Shown piece after piece: positions 30,310 through 35,914 of a stretch of DNA of 35,938 nucleotides. Source of the DNA: a virus; the IMG/VR virus record IMGVR_UViG_3300043395_000917, positions 1 through 35,938 of that record; one strand, written 5' to 3'. The number at the start of each line of letters is the position of its first letter. The first letter of the stretch is position 1. A program made the position numbers and the translations under genes. The notes under the pieces were generated by a model, which was not told the origin of the DNA, ran no database searches, and worked only from the letters and a program-made list of their open reading frames with translations.

Positions 30310-30463
30310 CCGTTGGTTTGCCAATGGCGGTGATGGCGGCAGCGACGATGGCTTCAAGTTGACAGCGCGGGATACCGGAGACGGTGCGAGCAGCGGCTTC
30401 GATAGCGCGCTGATAGGCGGTGAGGTTGACGGGGAGAGTGGAGGCTTTGAGCTTGGTGGGCAT
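30290..30463 (-). CDS. hypothetical 57-residue protein
   Basis: From ATG at 30463 to TGA at 30290. It reads MPTKLKASTLPVNLTAYQRA, then IEAAARTVSGIPRCQLEAIV and AAAITAIGKPTDDNQAA: two amphipathic helices after a short basic arm, the shape of a small DNA-binding or oligomerisation domain. It is the first of a run of tightly packed small genes leading to RusA. No function assigned. Confidence 0.55.
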   Translation of the reverse strand: MPTKLKASTLPVNLTAYQRAIEAAARTVSGIPRCQLEAIVAAAITAIGKPTDDNQAA

Positions 30464-30490
30464 GGGTTGGCGTGATTAGTGAAGGTGACT

Positions 30491-30685
30491 TCAACGCCTG
30501 GCGCCGTTATACCCGCACTCAGGGCAATGGATAGCCCACTGCGGCGGCCAACTTGCAAGACAAACTGATGGGTTGGAATCCATCAGCTCAGACCCACAAT
30601 CCGGGCAGGCAATGCCGTTCTTGACGGGTCCGGTGGTGAAAGTCCACGCGTGCCGGTTGTGATCTTCTAGAGATTTCAGGGTCAT
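30491..30685 (-). CDS. small zinc-ribbon protein
   Basis: 64 residues starting MTLKSLEDHNRHAWTFTTGP. A typical four-cysteine zinc ribbon is formed by CPDC (ACPDCGSELMDS) and CPEC (IHCPECGYNGARR), 27 residues apart. Small zinc ribbons of this type in phages are often host-polymerase or nucleic-acid binding. The protein is encoded in the early gene block between two hypothetical genes. The exact partner cannot be told from the sequence. Confidence 0.6.
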   Translation of the reverse strand: MTLKSLEDHNRHAWTFTTGPVKNGIACPDCGSELMDSNPSVCLASWPPQWAIHCPECGYNGARR

Positions 30686-30697
30686 AAGTGGGTCTGA

Positions 30698-30928
30698 CTA
30701 CTGGGTTTCAAGTTCAATAGCAATAGCCAGAAGTTCGGCTCGTATTGCTGCTGCGTTTACATCACAGCAAGAATCATACGGAAGACGTGGCGCTGGCACC
30801 ACCTGATCCGCAGCAGCTCGCAGGGCGGCAGCGGCCAGTGGTCGAGCCCTAATGATCTCGCCCTGTAGTTGAATGCAGATTGCCAGCTCGGCATCAACGG
30901 CCTGTGCGGCGGGTGAAAGTTCAGGCAT
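30698..30928 (-). CDS. hypothetical helical protein, 76 residues
   Basis: From ATG at 30928: MPELSPAAQAVDAELAICIQ, then RARPLAAAALRAAADQVVPA and CCDVNAAAIRAELLAIAIEL. It is almost entirely helical and Ala-rich. The longer frame from 31084 was discarded because its first 52 residues lie across a likely regulatory region. An imperfect palindrome at 30981-30999 lies upstream of the start. Function is unknown. Confidence 0.55.
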   Translation of the reverse strand: MPELSPAAQAVDAELAICIQLQGEIIRARPLAAAALRAAADQVVPAPRLPYDSCCDVNAAAIRAELLAIAIELETQ

Positions 30929-30980
30929 AGAAGGGGAAGCTGTTCGTAAACGGGCAAGTATTAGCCGATTCCTGTTTTCA

Positions 30981-30999
30981 GGTAATACATGGTGATACC
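30981..30999 (-). promoter_or_regulatory. palindromic operator-like site
   Basis: GGTAATACATGGTGATACC is a 19-base near-palindrome (GGTAWYAC-ATG-GTRWTACC). It sits 53 bases upstream of the ATG at 30928, in the gap between 30928 and 31105 that also holds a plus-strand terminator. It could be bound by a dimeric regulator; no protein is tied to it. Confidence 0.35.
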
Positions 31000-31067
31000 T
31001 GCCATGTGCTACAGTGCTGGAGCTGACAGAAACCAGCAACGCGGCTGGAGTGAGATCCAGTTGCAAG

Positions 31068-31097
31068 AGCGGCGGGTGTGACATCCTGCCGCTTTTT
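31068..31097 (+). terminator. intrinsic terminator in antisense orientation
   Basis: AGCGGCGGG pairs with the later CCTGCCGCT (one G-T pair) around a 7-8 base loop, followed by TTTTT on the plus strand. All genes here read minus, and the minus-strand side of the hairpin is followed by CTCTTG rather than a T run, so the structure stops a plus-strand transcript. No plus-strand gene or clear promoter was found; a small antisense RNA is the simplest reading. Confidence 0.5.
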
Positions 31098-31104
31098 AAT
31101 GCTT

Positions 31105-31485
31105 TTAACAGTGAGAAGGAAATACGACAATGCTGTCGGGAAGTTGTTCAAGGGCGCGGCGGATGGTAGCCAGGGCGTTGTCGTCCAGATAGTCACCTTC
31201 AGGATCAGTGCATTCGTCGATCAGAGCCAACGCCTGCTCCTTCAAGCTCGGTGGCTTGGGGCGGCGGGCAGCGCGGAGTTTGTAAGTGTCCACATTCAGA
31301 TCAGGATCCTGTAGCCACTCACAGCACGCCTCAAGCTCTTGGTCTGCGCCCCATTGGGCGGCGCGGATGGTAAGAAAATGCTCTAAATCGCTGAGTTCGC
31401 CGCCAGCAGTGCAATCAAAGTGCTCACCAATCCACTGCAGGACAAGCTCCGATGGCGGTGGGGTGATGGGATGTTGTTGTGTCAT
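31105..31485 (-). CDS. hypothetical acidic protein
   Basis: 126 residues starting MTQQHPITPPPSELVLQWIG. It is acidic and helical (DQELEACCEWLQDPDLNVDT; KEQALALIDECTDPEGDYLD), ending ATIRRALEQLPDSIVVFP. The opening PPPSELVLQWIGEHFD followed by FLTIRAAQWGADQELEACCE looks like a family of small cyanophage proteins with an unknown role. It lies downstream of the 31505-31861 gene, with 19 bases between. Confidence 0.6.
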   Translation of the reverse strand: MTQQHPITPPPSELVLQWIGEHFDCTAGGELSDLEHFLTIRAAQWGADQELEACCEWLQDPDLNVDTYKLRAARRPKPPSLKEQALALIDECTDPEGDYLDDNALATIRRALEQLPDSIVVFPSHC

Positions 31486-31504
31486 GGGTGATTAGTGGTA
31501 ATGA

Positions 31505-31861
31505 CTACGCGGTGCGGACTTCCCAGAAGTGTTTGATGGTTACCGAGGCCTCGCCCAAGGCGAGTGATAGTCGTTCAGATGCCTTGAGCTGCTCGCGTTG
31601 CTCAAGGATGTGCTGCGGGTAGGTGACGGACTTGCGAGAGCGGCGCGTGATCTTGCAGTCGTTCCAGGTGAGTTGCTCCTCTGCTTCACCCGCTTCCACC
31701 AGCTGATCAAGTTCATCGCAGATAGCATCTATCTCCGCTTGCGTTTCTTTGAGAAGGTTCTTGAGAAAAACCAAGCGGTCTAGCTTGCCGTCAAGAGAAG
31801 GCGGTGTAGACGAGAGCAGCGATGAGGATGCAGGTCCAGAGGAAGGTGATGAGATCGCCAT
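31505..31861 (-). CDS. coiled-coil protein, Gp157-like shape
   Basis: About 118 residues from ATG at 31861; a second ATG lies three codons upstream. After a Ser/Pro-rich leader, residues 25-70 form a coiled coil (LVFLKNLLKETQAEIDAICD; ELDQLVEAGEAEEQL), then a short beta region (WNDCKITRRSRKSVTYPQHI) and a final helix. This recalls siphovirus Gp157-like proteins, a poorly understood early family. The N-terminal 24 codons overlap the upstream membrane gene in another frame. Confidence 0.6.
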   Translation of the reverse strand: MAISSPSSGPASSSLLSSTPPSLDGKLDRLVFLKNLLKETQAEIDAICDELDQLVEAGEAEEQLTWNDCKITRRSRKSVTYPQHILEQREQLKASERLSLALGEASVTIKHFWEVRTA

Positions 31862-31994
31862 GACGCTCAAAGAAAGATTGCGGTTTGGAAGGTTTGCGGT
31901 GCGGACGGGCAGGCACTGAGCTGAGGGGTGCGGTGCGGGAATAGGTGCGGCGGTTGCTGCGGGTGATGAAGGGAGGCAGAGAGGGAGAGGTCAT
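31791..31994 (-). CDS. single-pass small membrane protein
   Basis: 67 residues starting MTSPSLPPFITRSNRRTYSR. The basic N-terminal half (PARPHRKPSKPQSFFERHGD) precedes one transmembrane helix (LITFLWTCILIAALVYTAF), giving an expected N-in topology with a very short C-terminal tail. Starts overlap the previous stop as ATGA. It belongs to the small early genes; an immunity, superinfection or anti-host role is possible but not shown. Confidence 0.6.
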   Translation of the reverse strand: MTSPSLPPFITRSNRRTYSRTAPLSSVPARPHRKPSKPQSFFERHGDLITFLWTCILIAALVYTAFS

Positions 31995-32167
31995 GAGGTG
32001 GGTCTCCAGCCGTTGCGGTAGGCGAGGGTGATGAGGGTTTGACGGTTGTGGGAGAAGCAGGGGATGCCGTGGTCGTTGAGGAAGTCGGCGGCGTCTTCTT
32101 CGTGGATGTCGTTGGTGACGGCCTGCTCCAGCAGAAAGGCGAGCTGCTGCTCGTTAGCGCTAGTCAT
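31991..32167 (-). CDS. hypothetical 58-residue protein
   Basis: From ATG at 32167, overlapping the previous stop as ATGA. It reads MTSANEQQLAFLLEQAVTND, then IHEEDAADFLNDHGIPCFSH and ends NRQTLITLAYRNGWRPTS. It appears to be a compact alpha-helical domain with an acidic middle. A longer frame starting at 32209 includes codons overlapped by the previous gene. The tight overlap at both ends supports coding; no family recognised. Confidence 0.6.
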   Translation of the reverse strand: MTSANEQQLAFLLEQAVTNDIHEEDAADFLNDHGIPCFSHNRQTLITLAYRNGWRPTS

Positions 32168-32418
32168 TGGAAGCAAGCGAAGGAGTTGCGATCTGCTGCG
32201 CTGAGGCACTCATCGGCCCAGTCGTAGGGCTCAGGCTCTGGAGCGCCGGGGCGAAACTGGACGGTGTAGGGAATGCCGGCCGCCATGAAGGTGGCGTGCA
32301 TGTCGTCAAGTTCTTCCTCTTGGCAGTAGTCCGACAGGATGGCGCTGCTGAAGAGATAGCGCTCAGCCCAGTCCGTGGAGGAAGGGAGATCTGGAAGAAC
32401 CGTGCAGAGAGGGTTCAT
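32164..32418 (-). CDS. hypothetical acidic protein, first gene after an early promoter
   Basis: 84 residues starting MNPLCTVLPDLPSSTDWAER. The sequence is acidic (LSDYCQEEELDDMHATFMAA; EPEPYDWADECLSAADR) and mostly helical. It lies 36 bases below a well-formed sigma-70 promoter (32455-32483), so it is probably the first translated gene of that transcript. Small acidic first genes in phage operons are often anti-host or DNA-mimic proteins, but nothing here proves that. Confidence 0.65.
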   Translation of the reverse strand: MNPLCTVLPDLPSSTDWAERYLFSSAILSDYCQEEELDDMHATFMAAGIPYTVQFRPGAPEPEPYDWADECLSAADRNSFACFQ

Positions 32419-32454
32419 GGGTGGTTGTGCGGTGGGGTCGCCCCCTTGATGCAG

Positions 32455-32483
32455 ACAATAGGCTAGCCAACGCTAGGCGTCAA
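32455..32483 (-). promoter_or_regulatory. sigma-70 promoter with CTAGC operator in the spacer
   Basis: On the minus strand TTGACG (32478-32483) and TATTGT (32455-32460) are separated by exactly 17 bases. The spacer contains CTAGCGTTGGCTAG, and a second CGCTAGCCAAGG lies just upstream, so GCTAGCCAA and TTGGCTAGC form a perfect 9-base inverted repeat across the promoter. A protein bound there would block polymerase. It serves the small early genes from 32418 down. Confidence 0.75.
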
Positions 32484-32564
32484 GCCTTGGCTAGCGATTG
32501 GGTGCCGGGATTCCGATGGAGCCGCATGCTCCTGCCCTAATTCCCCTTGCGGGTCTTGTATTCG

Positions 32565-32603
32565 GGCCATCCCGGCAGCTCTAAGAGTGCCACGGGATGG
32601 GCC
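32565..32603 (-). other. long hairpin downstream of the nuclease gene
   Basis: A 39-base imperfect hairpin with about 16 pairs: GGCCCATCCC and GGGATGGCC, then GGCA with TGCC, then CTC-TTA-GAG at the tip. No T run follows on the minus strand, so it is not an intrinsic terminator. It lies 32 bases below the stop of 32635-33342. It might be an RNase processing site or a mRNA stabiliser. A second arm pair TGCCGGGAT/ATCCCGGCA (32503-32511 and 32569-32577) offers a competing fold. Confidence 0.45.
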
Positions 32604-32634
32604 TGCAGTGGACTAGCGGCGGCTGATTAGCGGC

Positions 32635-33342
32635 CTAGAAGGGGCGGAACCGTGCGGCGTATTCCTCGCAGACATCCAGCCAGGCCTGCAGGCACTCATC
32701 CGCGCTGTGGGTTTGGATCACCAGGCTGCCGGGCCGTGACCAGAGCGTGAGGCAGCGGGAGATGAGAAGCTTGTAGTGGTCGCCGATCATCTCCACGCCA
32801 GCGCCGAGTTGCGGGCGGGTGTCGTAGGGGGTGGAGCGCTCAGAGCTTTGGGTTTTGAGGTCAGCGATGCCGTAGGTGCCATCGGCAAAGCGGATCACCA
32901 GATCGGCAGTGCCAGCGACGTTGCGGCGCAGGCTGTAGGCCATCACCTCAGCGCCGATCACGGTCACCTCATCCCATAGCTCATTGCTCAGCAACGGCTC
33001 AATCCAGGCGCCGTAGTCACCATGGGGCGCTGGAGACAGGTTCGTCGGTGGGTTGGGGTTGAAGCGCTGGTGCGCCATCACCTCCAGGGCCTTGTGGATC
33101 GTGTTTCCCCGTGGCTCCCAGATGTGACGGCTGGCCATGATCGCCTCCATTTGTTGAGGCGTCTTGGTCACCGCTGAGATCAGGCTCGTCACGGACACGG
33201 GGAACTGGTGGCCATTGGAGAGGCGGTAGGTCCACGTGGCTGGGTCCCTTGTTAGCCCTAGTGGCTGCAGCCACGTCGAAATCGCGGGGGCTGATCGGTT
33301 GGACGGCTTCGCCGGTGTTGGCGGCGCGGAGCGGGTTGGCAT
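32635..33342 (-). CDS. PD-(D/E)XK exonuclease-like protein
   Basis: Up to 235 residues. From about residue 45 the text VTSLISAVTKTPQQMEAIMA, then RGNTIHKALEVMAHQRF, and later AGTADLVIRFADGTYGIADL followed by KTQSSERS fits a RecB/Cas4-type PD-(D/E)XK fold: H in the IHKALE helix, D of GTADL, D of GIADLKTQ with K. It may process DNA ends in phage recombination. The ATG at 33342 lies inside the overlapping upstream gene in another frame. Residues 1-22 are Pro/Ser-rich and may not be needed; the domain could also be reached by a +1 shift from the upstream frame. Confidence 0.78.
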   Translation of the reverse strand: MPTRSAPPTPAKPSNRSAPAISTWLQPLGLTRDPATWTYRLSNGHQFPVSVTSLISAVTKTPQQMEAIMASRHIWEPRGNTIHKALEVMAHQRFNPNPPTNLSPAPHGDYGAWIEPLLSNELWDEVTVIGAEVMAYSLRRNVAGTADLVIRFADGTYGIADLKTQSSERSTPYDTRPQLGAGVEMIGDHYKLLISRCLTLWSRPGSLVIQTHSADECLQAWLDVCEEYAARFRPF

Positions 33343-33514
33343 AGGGAGTGGGTGGTTCGTAGGTGGGAGAGAAGAACCTGGAGCGGCGGGCTTCGATCAG
33401 GTTGCGCTCGTAATCCGGCGATGGGAAGTCGAGCTGCTCAACGGTCCAATGGCCGGCATTGATGCCGCGCTGCAGCAGGGCCTGCACGCTGCTGAGATCA
33501 AAGGCTGGCTGCAT
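33017..33514 (-). CDS. small conserved-looking protein overlapping the nuclease gene
   Basis: Frame from ATG at 33514 to 33017 (165 codons), starting one base before the previous stop ends. The first about 60 residues look real: MQPAFDLSSVQALLQRGINA, GHWTVEQLDFPSPDYERNLI, EARRSRFFSPTYEPPTPYAN. The tail after about residue 90 becomes low-complexity and is probably the shadow of the nuclease gene, which occupies the +1 frame from 33342. So the gene may be partly overprinted, or translation may shift frame into the nuclease. The extent of the real 3' end is uncertain. Confidence 0.55.
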   Translation of the reverse strand: MQPAFDLSSVQALLQRGINAGHWTVEQLDFPSPDYERNLIEARRSRFFSPTYEPPTPYANPLRAANTGEAVQPISPRDFDVAAATRANKGPSHVDLPPLQWPPVPRVRDEPDLSGDQDASTNGGDHGQPSHLGATGKHDPQGPGGDGAPALQPQPTDEPVSSAPW

Positions 33515-33846
33515 CAGCGCACCCTCCAGATCGGTTGACGGCGGGCGTGGCTGCGAAGGCTGGTGCTCTTGCCGAGGCGGCCGGTGTCGATCAGGATCCC
33601 GGCCTTGACCAGCTGATTGGTCAAGCTGCCCCAAGCGTTGTGGTGATGGGGGCGGATGCCGGCCTCTTCGCAGACGCGGCGGAACTCCTCAGCCAGGCAT
33701 TCGGTGCCTGAGAGGCGCTGCTGGATGACGGCCTTGGCCTGCTCCATGAACTCAGGGCCGGCATGGGCGCCGACCGCGGCGATGGCGTGATCCCTGGCAG
33801 CCTCGCTAGCGCTAGCAGAGAAGTCAAACAAGGGGCCGAGGCTCAT
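33514..33846 (-). CDS. winged-helix-like phage protein
   Basis: 110 residues starting MSLGPLFDFSASASEAARDH. The stretch AIAAVGAHAGPEFMEQAKAV followed by EEFRRVCEEAGIRPHHHNAW and GSLTNQLVKAGILIDTGRLG matches a common small phage family with a winged-helix pattern ending in a Lys/Arg-rich strand (HARRQPIWRVR). Its role in those phages is usually unassigned, but it lies in replication/recombination modules. Coupled by ATGA to the gene before and TGATG to the gene after. Confidence 0.65.
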   Translation of the reverse strand: MSLGPLFDFSASASEAARDHAIAAVGAHAGPEFMEQAKAVIQQRLSGTECLAEEFRRVCEEAGIRPHHHNAWGSLTNQLVKAGILIDTGRLGKSTSLRSHARRQPIWRVR

Positions 33847-34016
33847 AGCTCACCCCTCTGCAGTTTCCGATCCTTTGCCGCATCAAAGCGTTCTTGCTCG
33901 CGGTCCTTGCCCCGCTGCCAAGCCTCAACCGACTGGCCTGGCTTCGGGCCATTGGCCTTCAGCTTGATGGTTTTGAAGGTGGTGGCTGGCACCCAGTCCT
34001 GCTTGCGCTTCACCAT
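33843..34016 (-). CDS. hypothetical basic 57-residue protein
   Basis: From ATG at 34016: MVKRKQDWVPATTFKTIKLK, then ANGPKPGQSVEAWQRGKDRE, ending in a charged helix (ERFDAAKDRKLQRGEL). It overlaps its upstream gene by 7 bases and the next by 4. A longer frame of 139 codons reaching 34262 is a shadow of the neighbouring gene. Basic, helical, likely nucleic-acid-binding; no family recognised. Confidence 0.6.
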   Translation of the reverse strand: MVKRKQDWVPATTFKTIKLKANGPKPGQSVEAWQRGKDREQERFDAAKDRKLQRGEL

Positions 34017-34405
34017 GCCACCTCCTGCAGCAGTGGGTTGGTCACGGGCGGCTCGGGCGGCAGCACCACCTGGCCCGGCACCGGCTGCGGGTGGAACAGA
34101 TGCGGCCGTTGCATCCGCTCCGGTAGGTCGGCTTTGAGGCCCCACTCCACGTTGGCGCGGCCGTTCTCGTTGCGGAACACGTAGTTGAGCAGCTGCAGGT
34201 CGAGCGGCACGTCTTCTGGTGGGTTTGGATCTAGGCGGCGCTGGCCGGCGGCATAGAGCCACACCTCACGGGTCAGCTGCTGCTTGGCCGGCTCAGGGAA
34301 GGTCATCCACGCGAGCGCCATGGCGGTTTCATCCCAGGGCTTGAAACGCGGCAGCGTGCGGCTAAGGGCCTGCAACACCTTGCCGAAGTCTTCCTGCGTG
34401 ATCAT
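34010..34405 (-). CDS. helicase-loader-like protein (tentative)
   Basis: 131 residues starting MITQEDFGKVLQALSRTLPR. The opening resembles the small G39P-type replicative helicase loaders (a helix with Q-x-F-x-x-L followed by DETAMALAWMTFPEPAKQQL), and the rest is Pro-rich (PNPPEDVPLDLQLLNYVFRN). Its position directly after the putative initiator gene (ATGA overlap) fits a loader that recruits host DnaB. The similarity is only partial. Confidence 0.5.
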   Translation of the reverse strand: MITQEDFGKVLQALSRTLPRFKPWDETAMALAWMTFPEPAKQQLTREVWLYAAGQRRLDPNPPEDVPLDLQLLNYVFRNENGRANVEWGLKADLPERMQRPHLFHPQPVPGQVVLPPEPPVTNPLLQEVAW

Positions 34406-34992
34406 GCGGCCTCCGGCTCGGTGGGGAACATGGCGAGGAAGGAATCCATCACCTGGCGGTCGCGGGTGATCGAGTCCACGTAGCCGCTCGGCTGCCCCGA
34501 GTTAGCCCTAGCCGCAGGTGGCTCGAAAACATCGCCCCAGCCGCTCGCTATGGACCGCTCAAGGGCCTCCCGCCGCTGCTCAGGGGTCCAACCACGCAAC
34601 TTGGTGCAAACGCGCCTCCAGACGCCTTCTGAGCGCACCCCCTTCTTGACCGCCCACCATTCGGGCAGCAGCTGCTGGCAATCGAGCAGGTCAGCGGGCA
34701 CCAGATCGGCGCTGATCGCCTTGGCCTTGTAGGGATCGGCCTCGCACGCGCGCGCACGCGTCTTGGTTTTATTGGTTTTGGCTGTTAATTCTTCTTCTAT
34801 AGAAGAAGAATAAGAAATAGAGGGAGACCCGGCTGCGCTCGGTTCTCCCAGAGTAATGGGCCTGTCAAGGGAATCCGAGGCCGACTGCTCAATCAGCAGA
34901 CTGCAGAACGCAGGCACTGACAGGGCTTTGGGCTTGTGTTTCAAGATGTAGTCGTACAGCTCAGGCTGCACTGTGAGGTTGATCCGGGGCAT
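34402..34992 (-). CDS. putative replication initiator/regulator with ribbon-helix-helix N-terminus
   Basis: 196 residues from ATG at 34992. Residues 1-40 (MPRINLTVQPELYDYILKHK, then SVPAFCSLLIEQ) look like a ribbon-helix-helix DNA-binding domain. A low-complexity charged linker (SSSIEEELTAKTNKTKTRAR) leads to a C-terminal domain whose motif TPEQRREALERSIASGWGDV is typical of phage replication initiators that contact helicase. Six 10-base repeats lie directly upstream (34998-35057), between its promoter and start; together these suggest an iteron-binding initiator that regulates itself. A 25-residue in-frame extension reads through the repeats and was not used. Confidence 0.6.
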   Translation of the reverse strand: MPRINLTVQPELYDYILKHKPKALSVPAFCSLLIEQSASDSLDRPITLGEPSAAGSPSISYSSSIEEELTAKTNKTKTRARACEADPYKAKAISADLVPADLLDCQQLLPEWWAVKKGVRSEGVWRRVCTKLRGWTPEQRREALERSIASGWGDVFEPPAARANSGQPSGYVDSITRDRQVMDSFLAMFPTEPEAA

Positions 34993-34997
34993 CACCG

Positions 34998-35057
34998 ATT
35001 GGCACTGATTTGAACCGATCTGAACCGATCTGCACCGTTTTGCACGGATTTGAACGG
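34998..35057 (-). repeat. six tandem 10-bp iterons, candidate origin or operator
   Basis: Six perfect 10-base periods with consensus ATYTGMACCG (plus strand): attggcactg, atttgaaccg, atctgaaccg, atctgcaccg, ttttgcacgg and atttgaacgg. A seventh weaker unit follows at 35058 (atcggtgcaa) and a partial atcaccg precedes. The helical-turn spacing puts all sites on one face of DNA. They lie between a promoter (35068-35096) and the ATG at 34992, so binding by the encoded protein would also control its own leader. Confidence 0.75.
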
Positions 35058-35067
35058 ATCGGTGCAA

Positions 35068-35096
35068 AAGCTAGCCAGCGCTAGCCACGGTGACAA
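35068..35096 (-). promoter_or_regulatory. candidate promoter with CTAGC repeats
   Basis: On the minus strand TTGTCA (35091-35096) and TAGCTT (35068-35073) are 17 bases apart; the spacer and -10 contain GGCTAGCGCTGGCTAGC, the same GCTAGCCA(A/G)CGCTAG operator word as in the 32455-32483 promoter. The -10 match is modest. It would drive 34992 and downstream genes. Confidence 0.5.
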
Positions 35097-35160
35097 GACA
35101 TCTCAGCGCTAGTCGATTAGTCCCTTGCGACCCGCTGCGGGACTGCTGCATTCGCGCATG

Positions 35161-35180
35161 AAAAAAGCCCCTTGCGGGGC
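35161..35180 (-). terminator. rho-independent terminator
   Basis: GCCCC-GCAA-GGGGC with a perfect 5-base stem followed by six T on the minus strand, 6 bases below the stop of 35187-35393. Confidence 0.85.
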
Positions 35181-35186
35181 CGTGCA

Positions 35187-35393
35187 TCAGGCGGCCTGGC
35201 CAGGCCAGCGCTTCGGGATCGGGGGGCTGTTGTCTGGGTCCGTGAGCGCCCGCTCCAGCAGGTAGGCCGCCAGGTTGCTGATGGAGCGCCCTTGGTCGTT
35301 GCTCTGCTGGATCAGGTTTTCAGCGACGTGATGGGAGACGGTGATGGTGAGGCGCTGCGGTCGGCGCGAGAGGTAGGCAAGGCTTGCGGTCAT
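35187..35393 (-). CDS. ribbon-helix-helix (CopG-like) regulator
   Basis: 68 residues from ATG at 35393 (MTASLAYLSRRP). The strand RLTITVSHHVAENLIQQSND followed by GRSISNLAAYLLERAL is a full RHH fold. Such proteins bind operators as dimers; the CTAGC words near 35071-35465 are candidate targets. It ends in a Pro-rich tail (DPDNSPPIPKRWPGQAA). Its own terminator (35161-35180) makes it a single-gene unit. It may control lysogeny. A 19-residue upstream extension lies across the repeat region and was rejected. Confidence 0.75.
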   Translation of the reverse strand: MTASLAYLSRRPQRLTITVSHHVAENLIQQSNDQGRSISNLAAYLLERALTDPDNSPPIPKRWPGQAA

Positions 35394-35509
35394 GATCGGA
35401 TGTGCAAGGGCTAGCCGTCGCATTGCGGGACTAGCGCGAAGCACAACCATAGACTGCGCTAGCGAGAAGCAATGAAGATGGTGCAGATCTGCAGCGCGTC
35501 AACCACGAC

Positions 35510-35540
35510 AAAACGCCCCAAGGGCACAAGCCCCTGAGGC
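35510..35540 (-). terminator. rho-independent terminator
   Basis: GCCTCAGGGGC pairs with GCCCTTGGGGC (11 positions, two G-T pairs) around TTGT and is followed by GTTTTG on the minus strand; it closes the gene at 35577-35828. Confidence 0.8.
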
Positions 35541-35576
35541 GGTGGAGCGTGCTGGCTGCAGGGGCAGCAGCAGGGC

Positions 35577-35828
35577 TCAGGAGGCGATCAGCTCCCGCGC
35601 ATCCTCCAGCGCCACGAAGGCCTGATCGAGGTGCCAGCGAAAGCGGCTCAAGGGGTCGCTCAACACCGCAGGGAGGTCGTAGAAGGCTTGGGCGTCCTGC
35701 AGGCAGAGGCAGGCTTCGCGGACACCAGCACCGAGGTTCTCGTGGGACTGGCCGGTGCTGCTGAGCAGGTCCAGCAGAGTGCTGCGGCTGATGGGCTGAG
35801 CAGTCAGTGCGGAGGATGCAGTGTTCAT
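35577..35828 (-). CDS. hypothetical helical protein, 83 residues
   Basis: From ATG at 35828: MNTASSALTAQPISRSTLLD, then STGQSHENLGAGVREACLCL, QDAQAFYDLPAVLSDPLSR and FRWHLDQAFVALEDARELIA. It is helical with conserved-looking aromatic turns. It is a single-gene unit with its own terminator at 35510-35540. It sits next to the putative recombinase and may be a lysogeny or excision factor, which is only inferred from its position. A 20-codon upstream extension was not used. Confidence 0.6.
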   Translation of the reverse strand: MNTASSALTAQPISRSTLLDLLSSTGQSHENLGAGVREACLCLQDAQAFYDLPAVLSDPLSRFRWHLDQAFVALEDARELIAS

Positions 35829-35914
35829 GCGGCTTTTCGGCTGTGGACACAGGCCAAGCAGCTCTGGCGCGACTAGGCCTGTAACCACACAATAGCCCGG
35901 AGCGAAGCCTAAGA

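Noticed and set aside
32537-32593. 18-codon frame beginning with GTG in the gap
   Set aside because: Too short, coincides with the hairpin arms and has no ribosome binding site, although its text looks somewhat protein-like.
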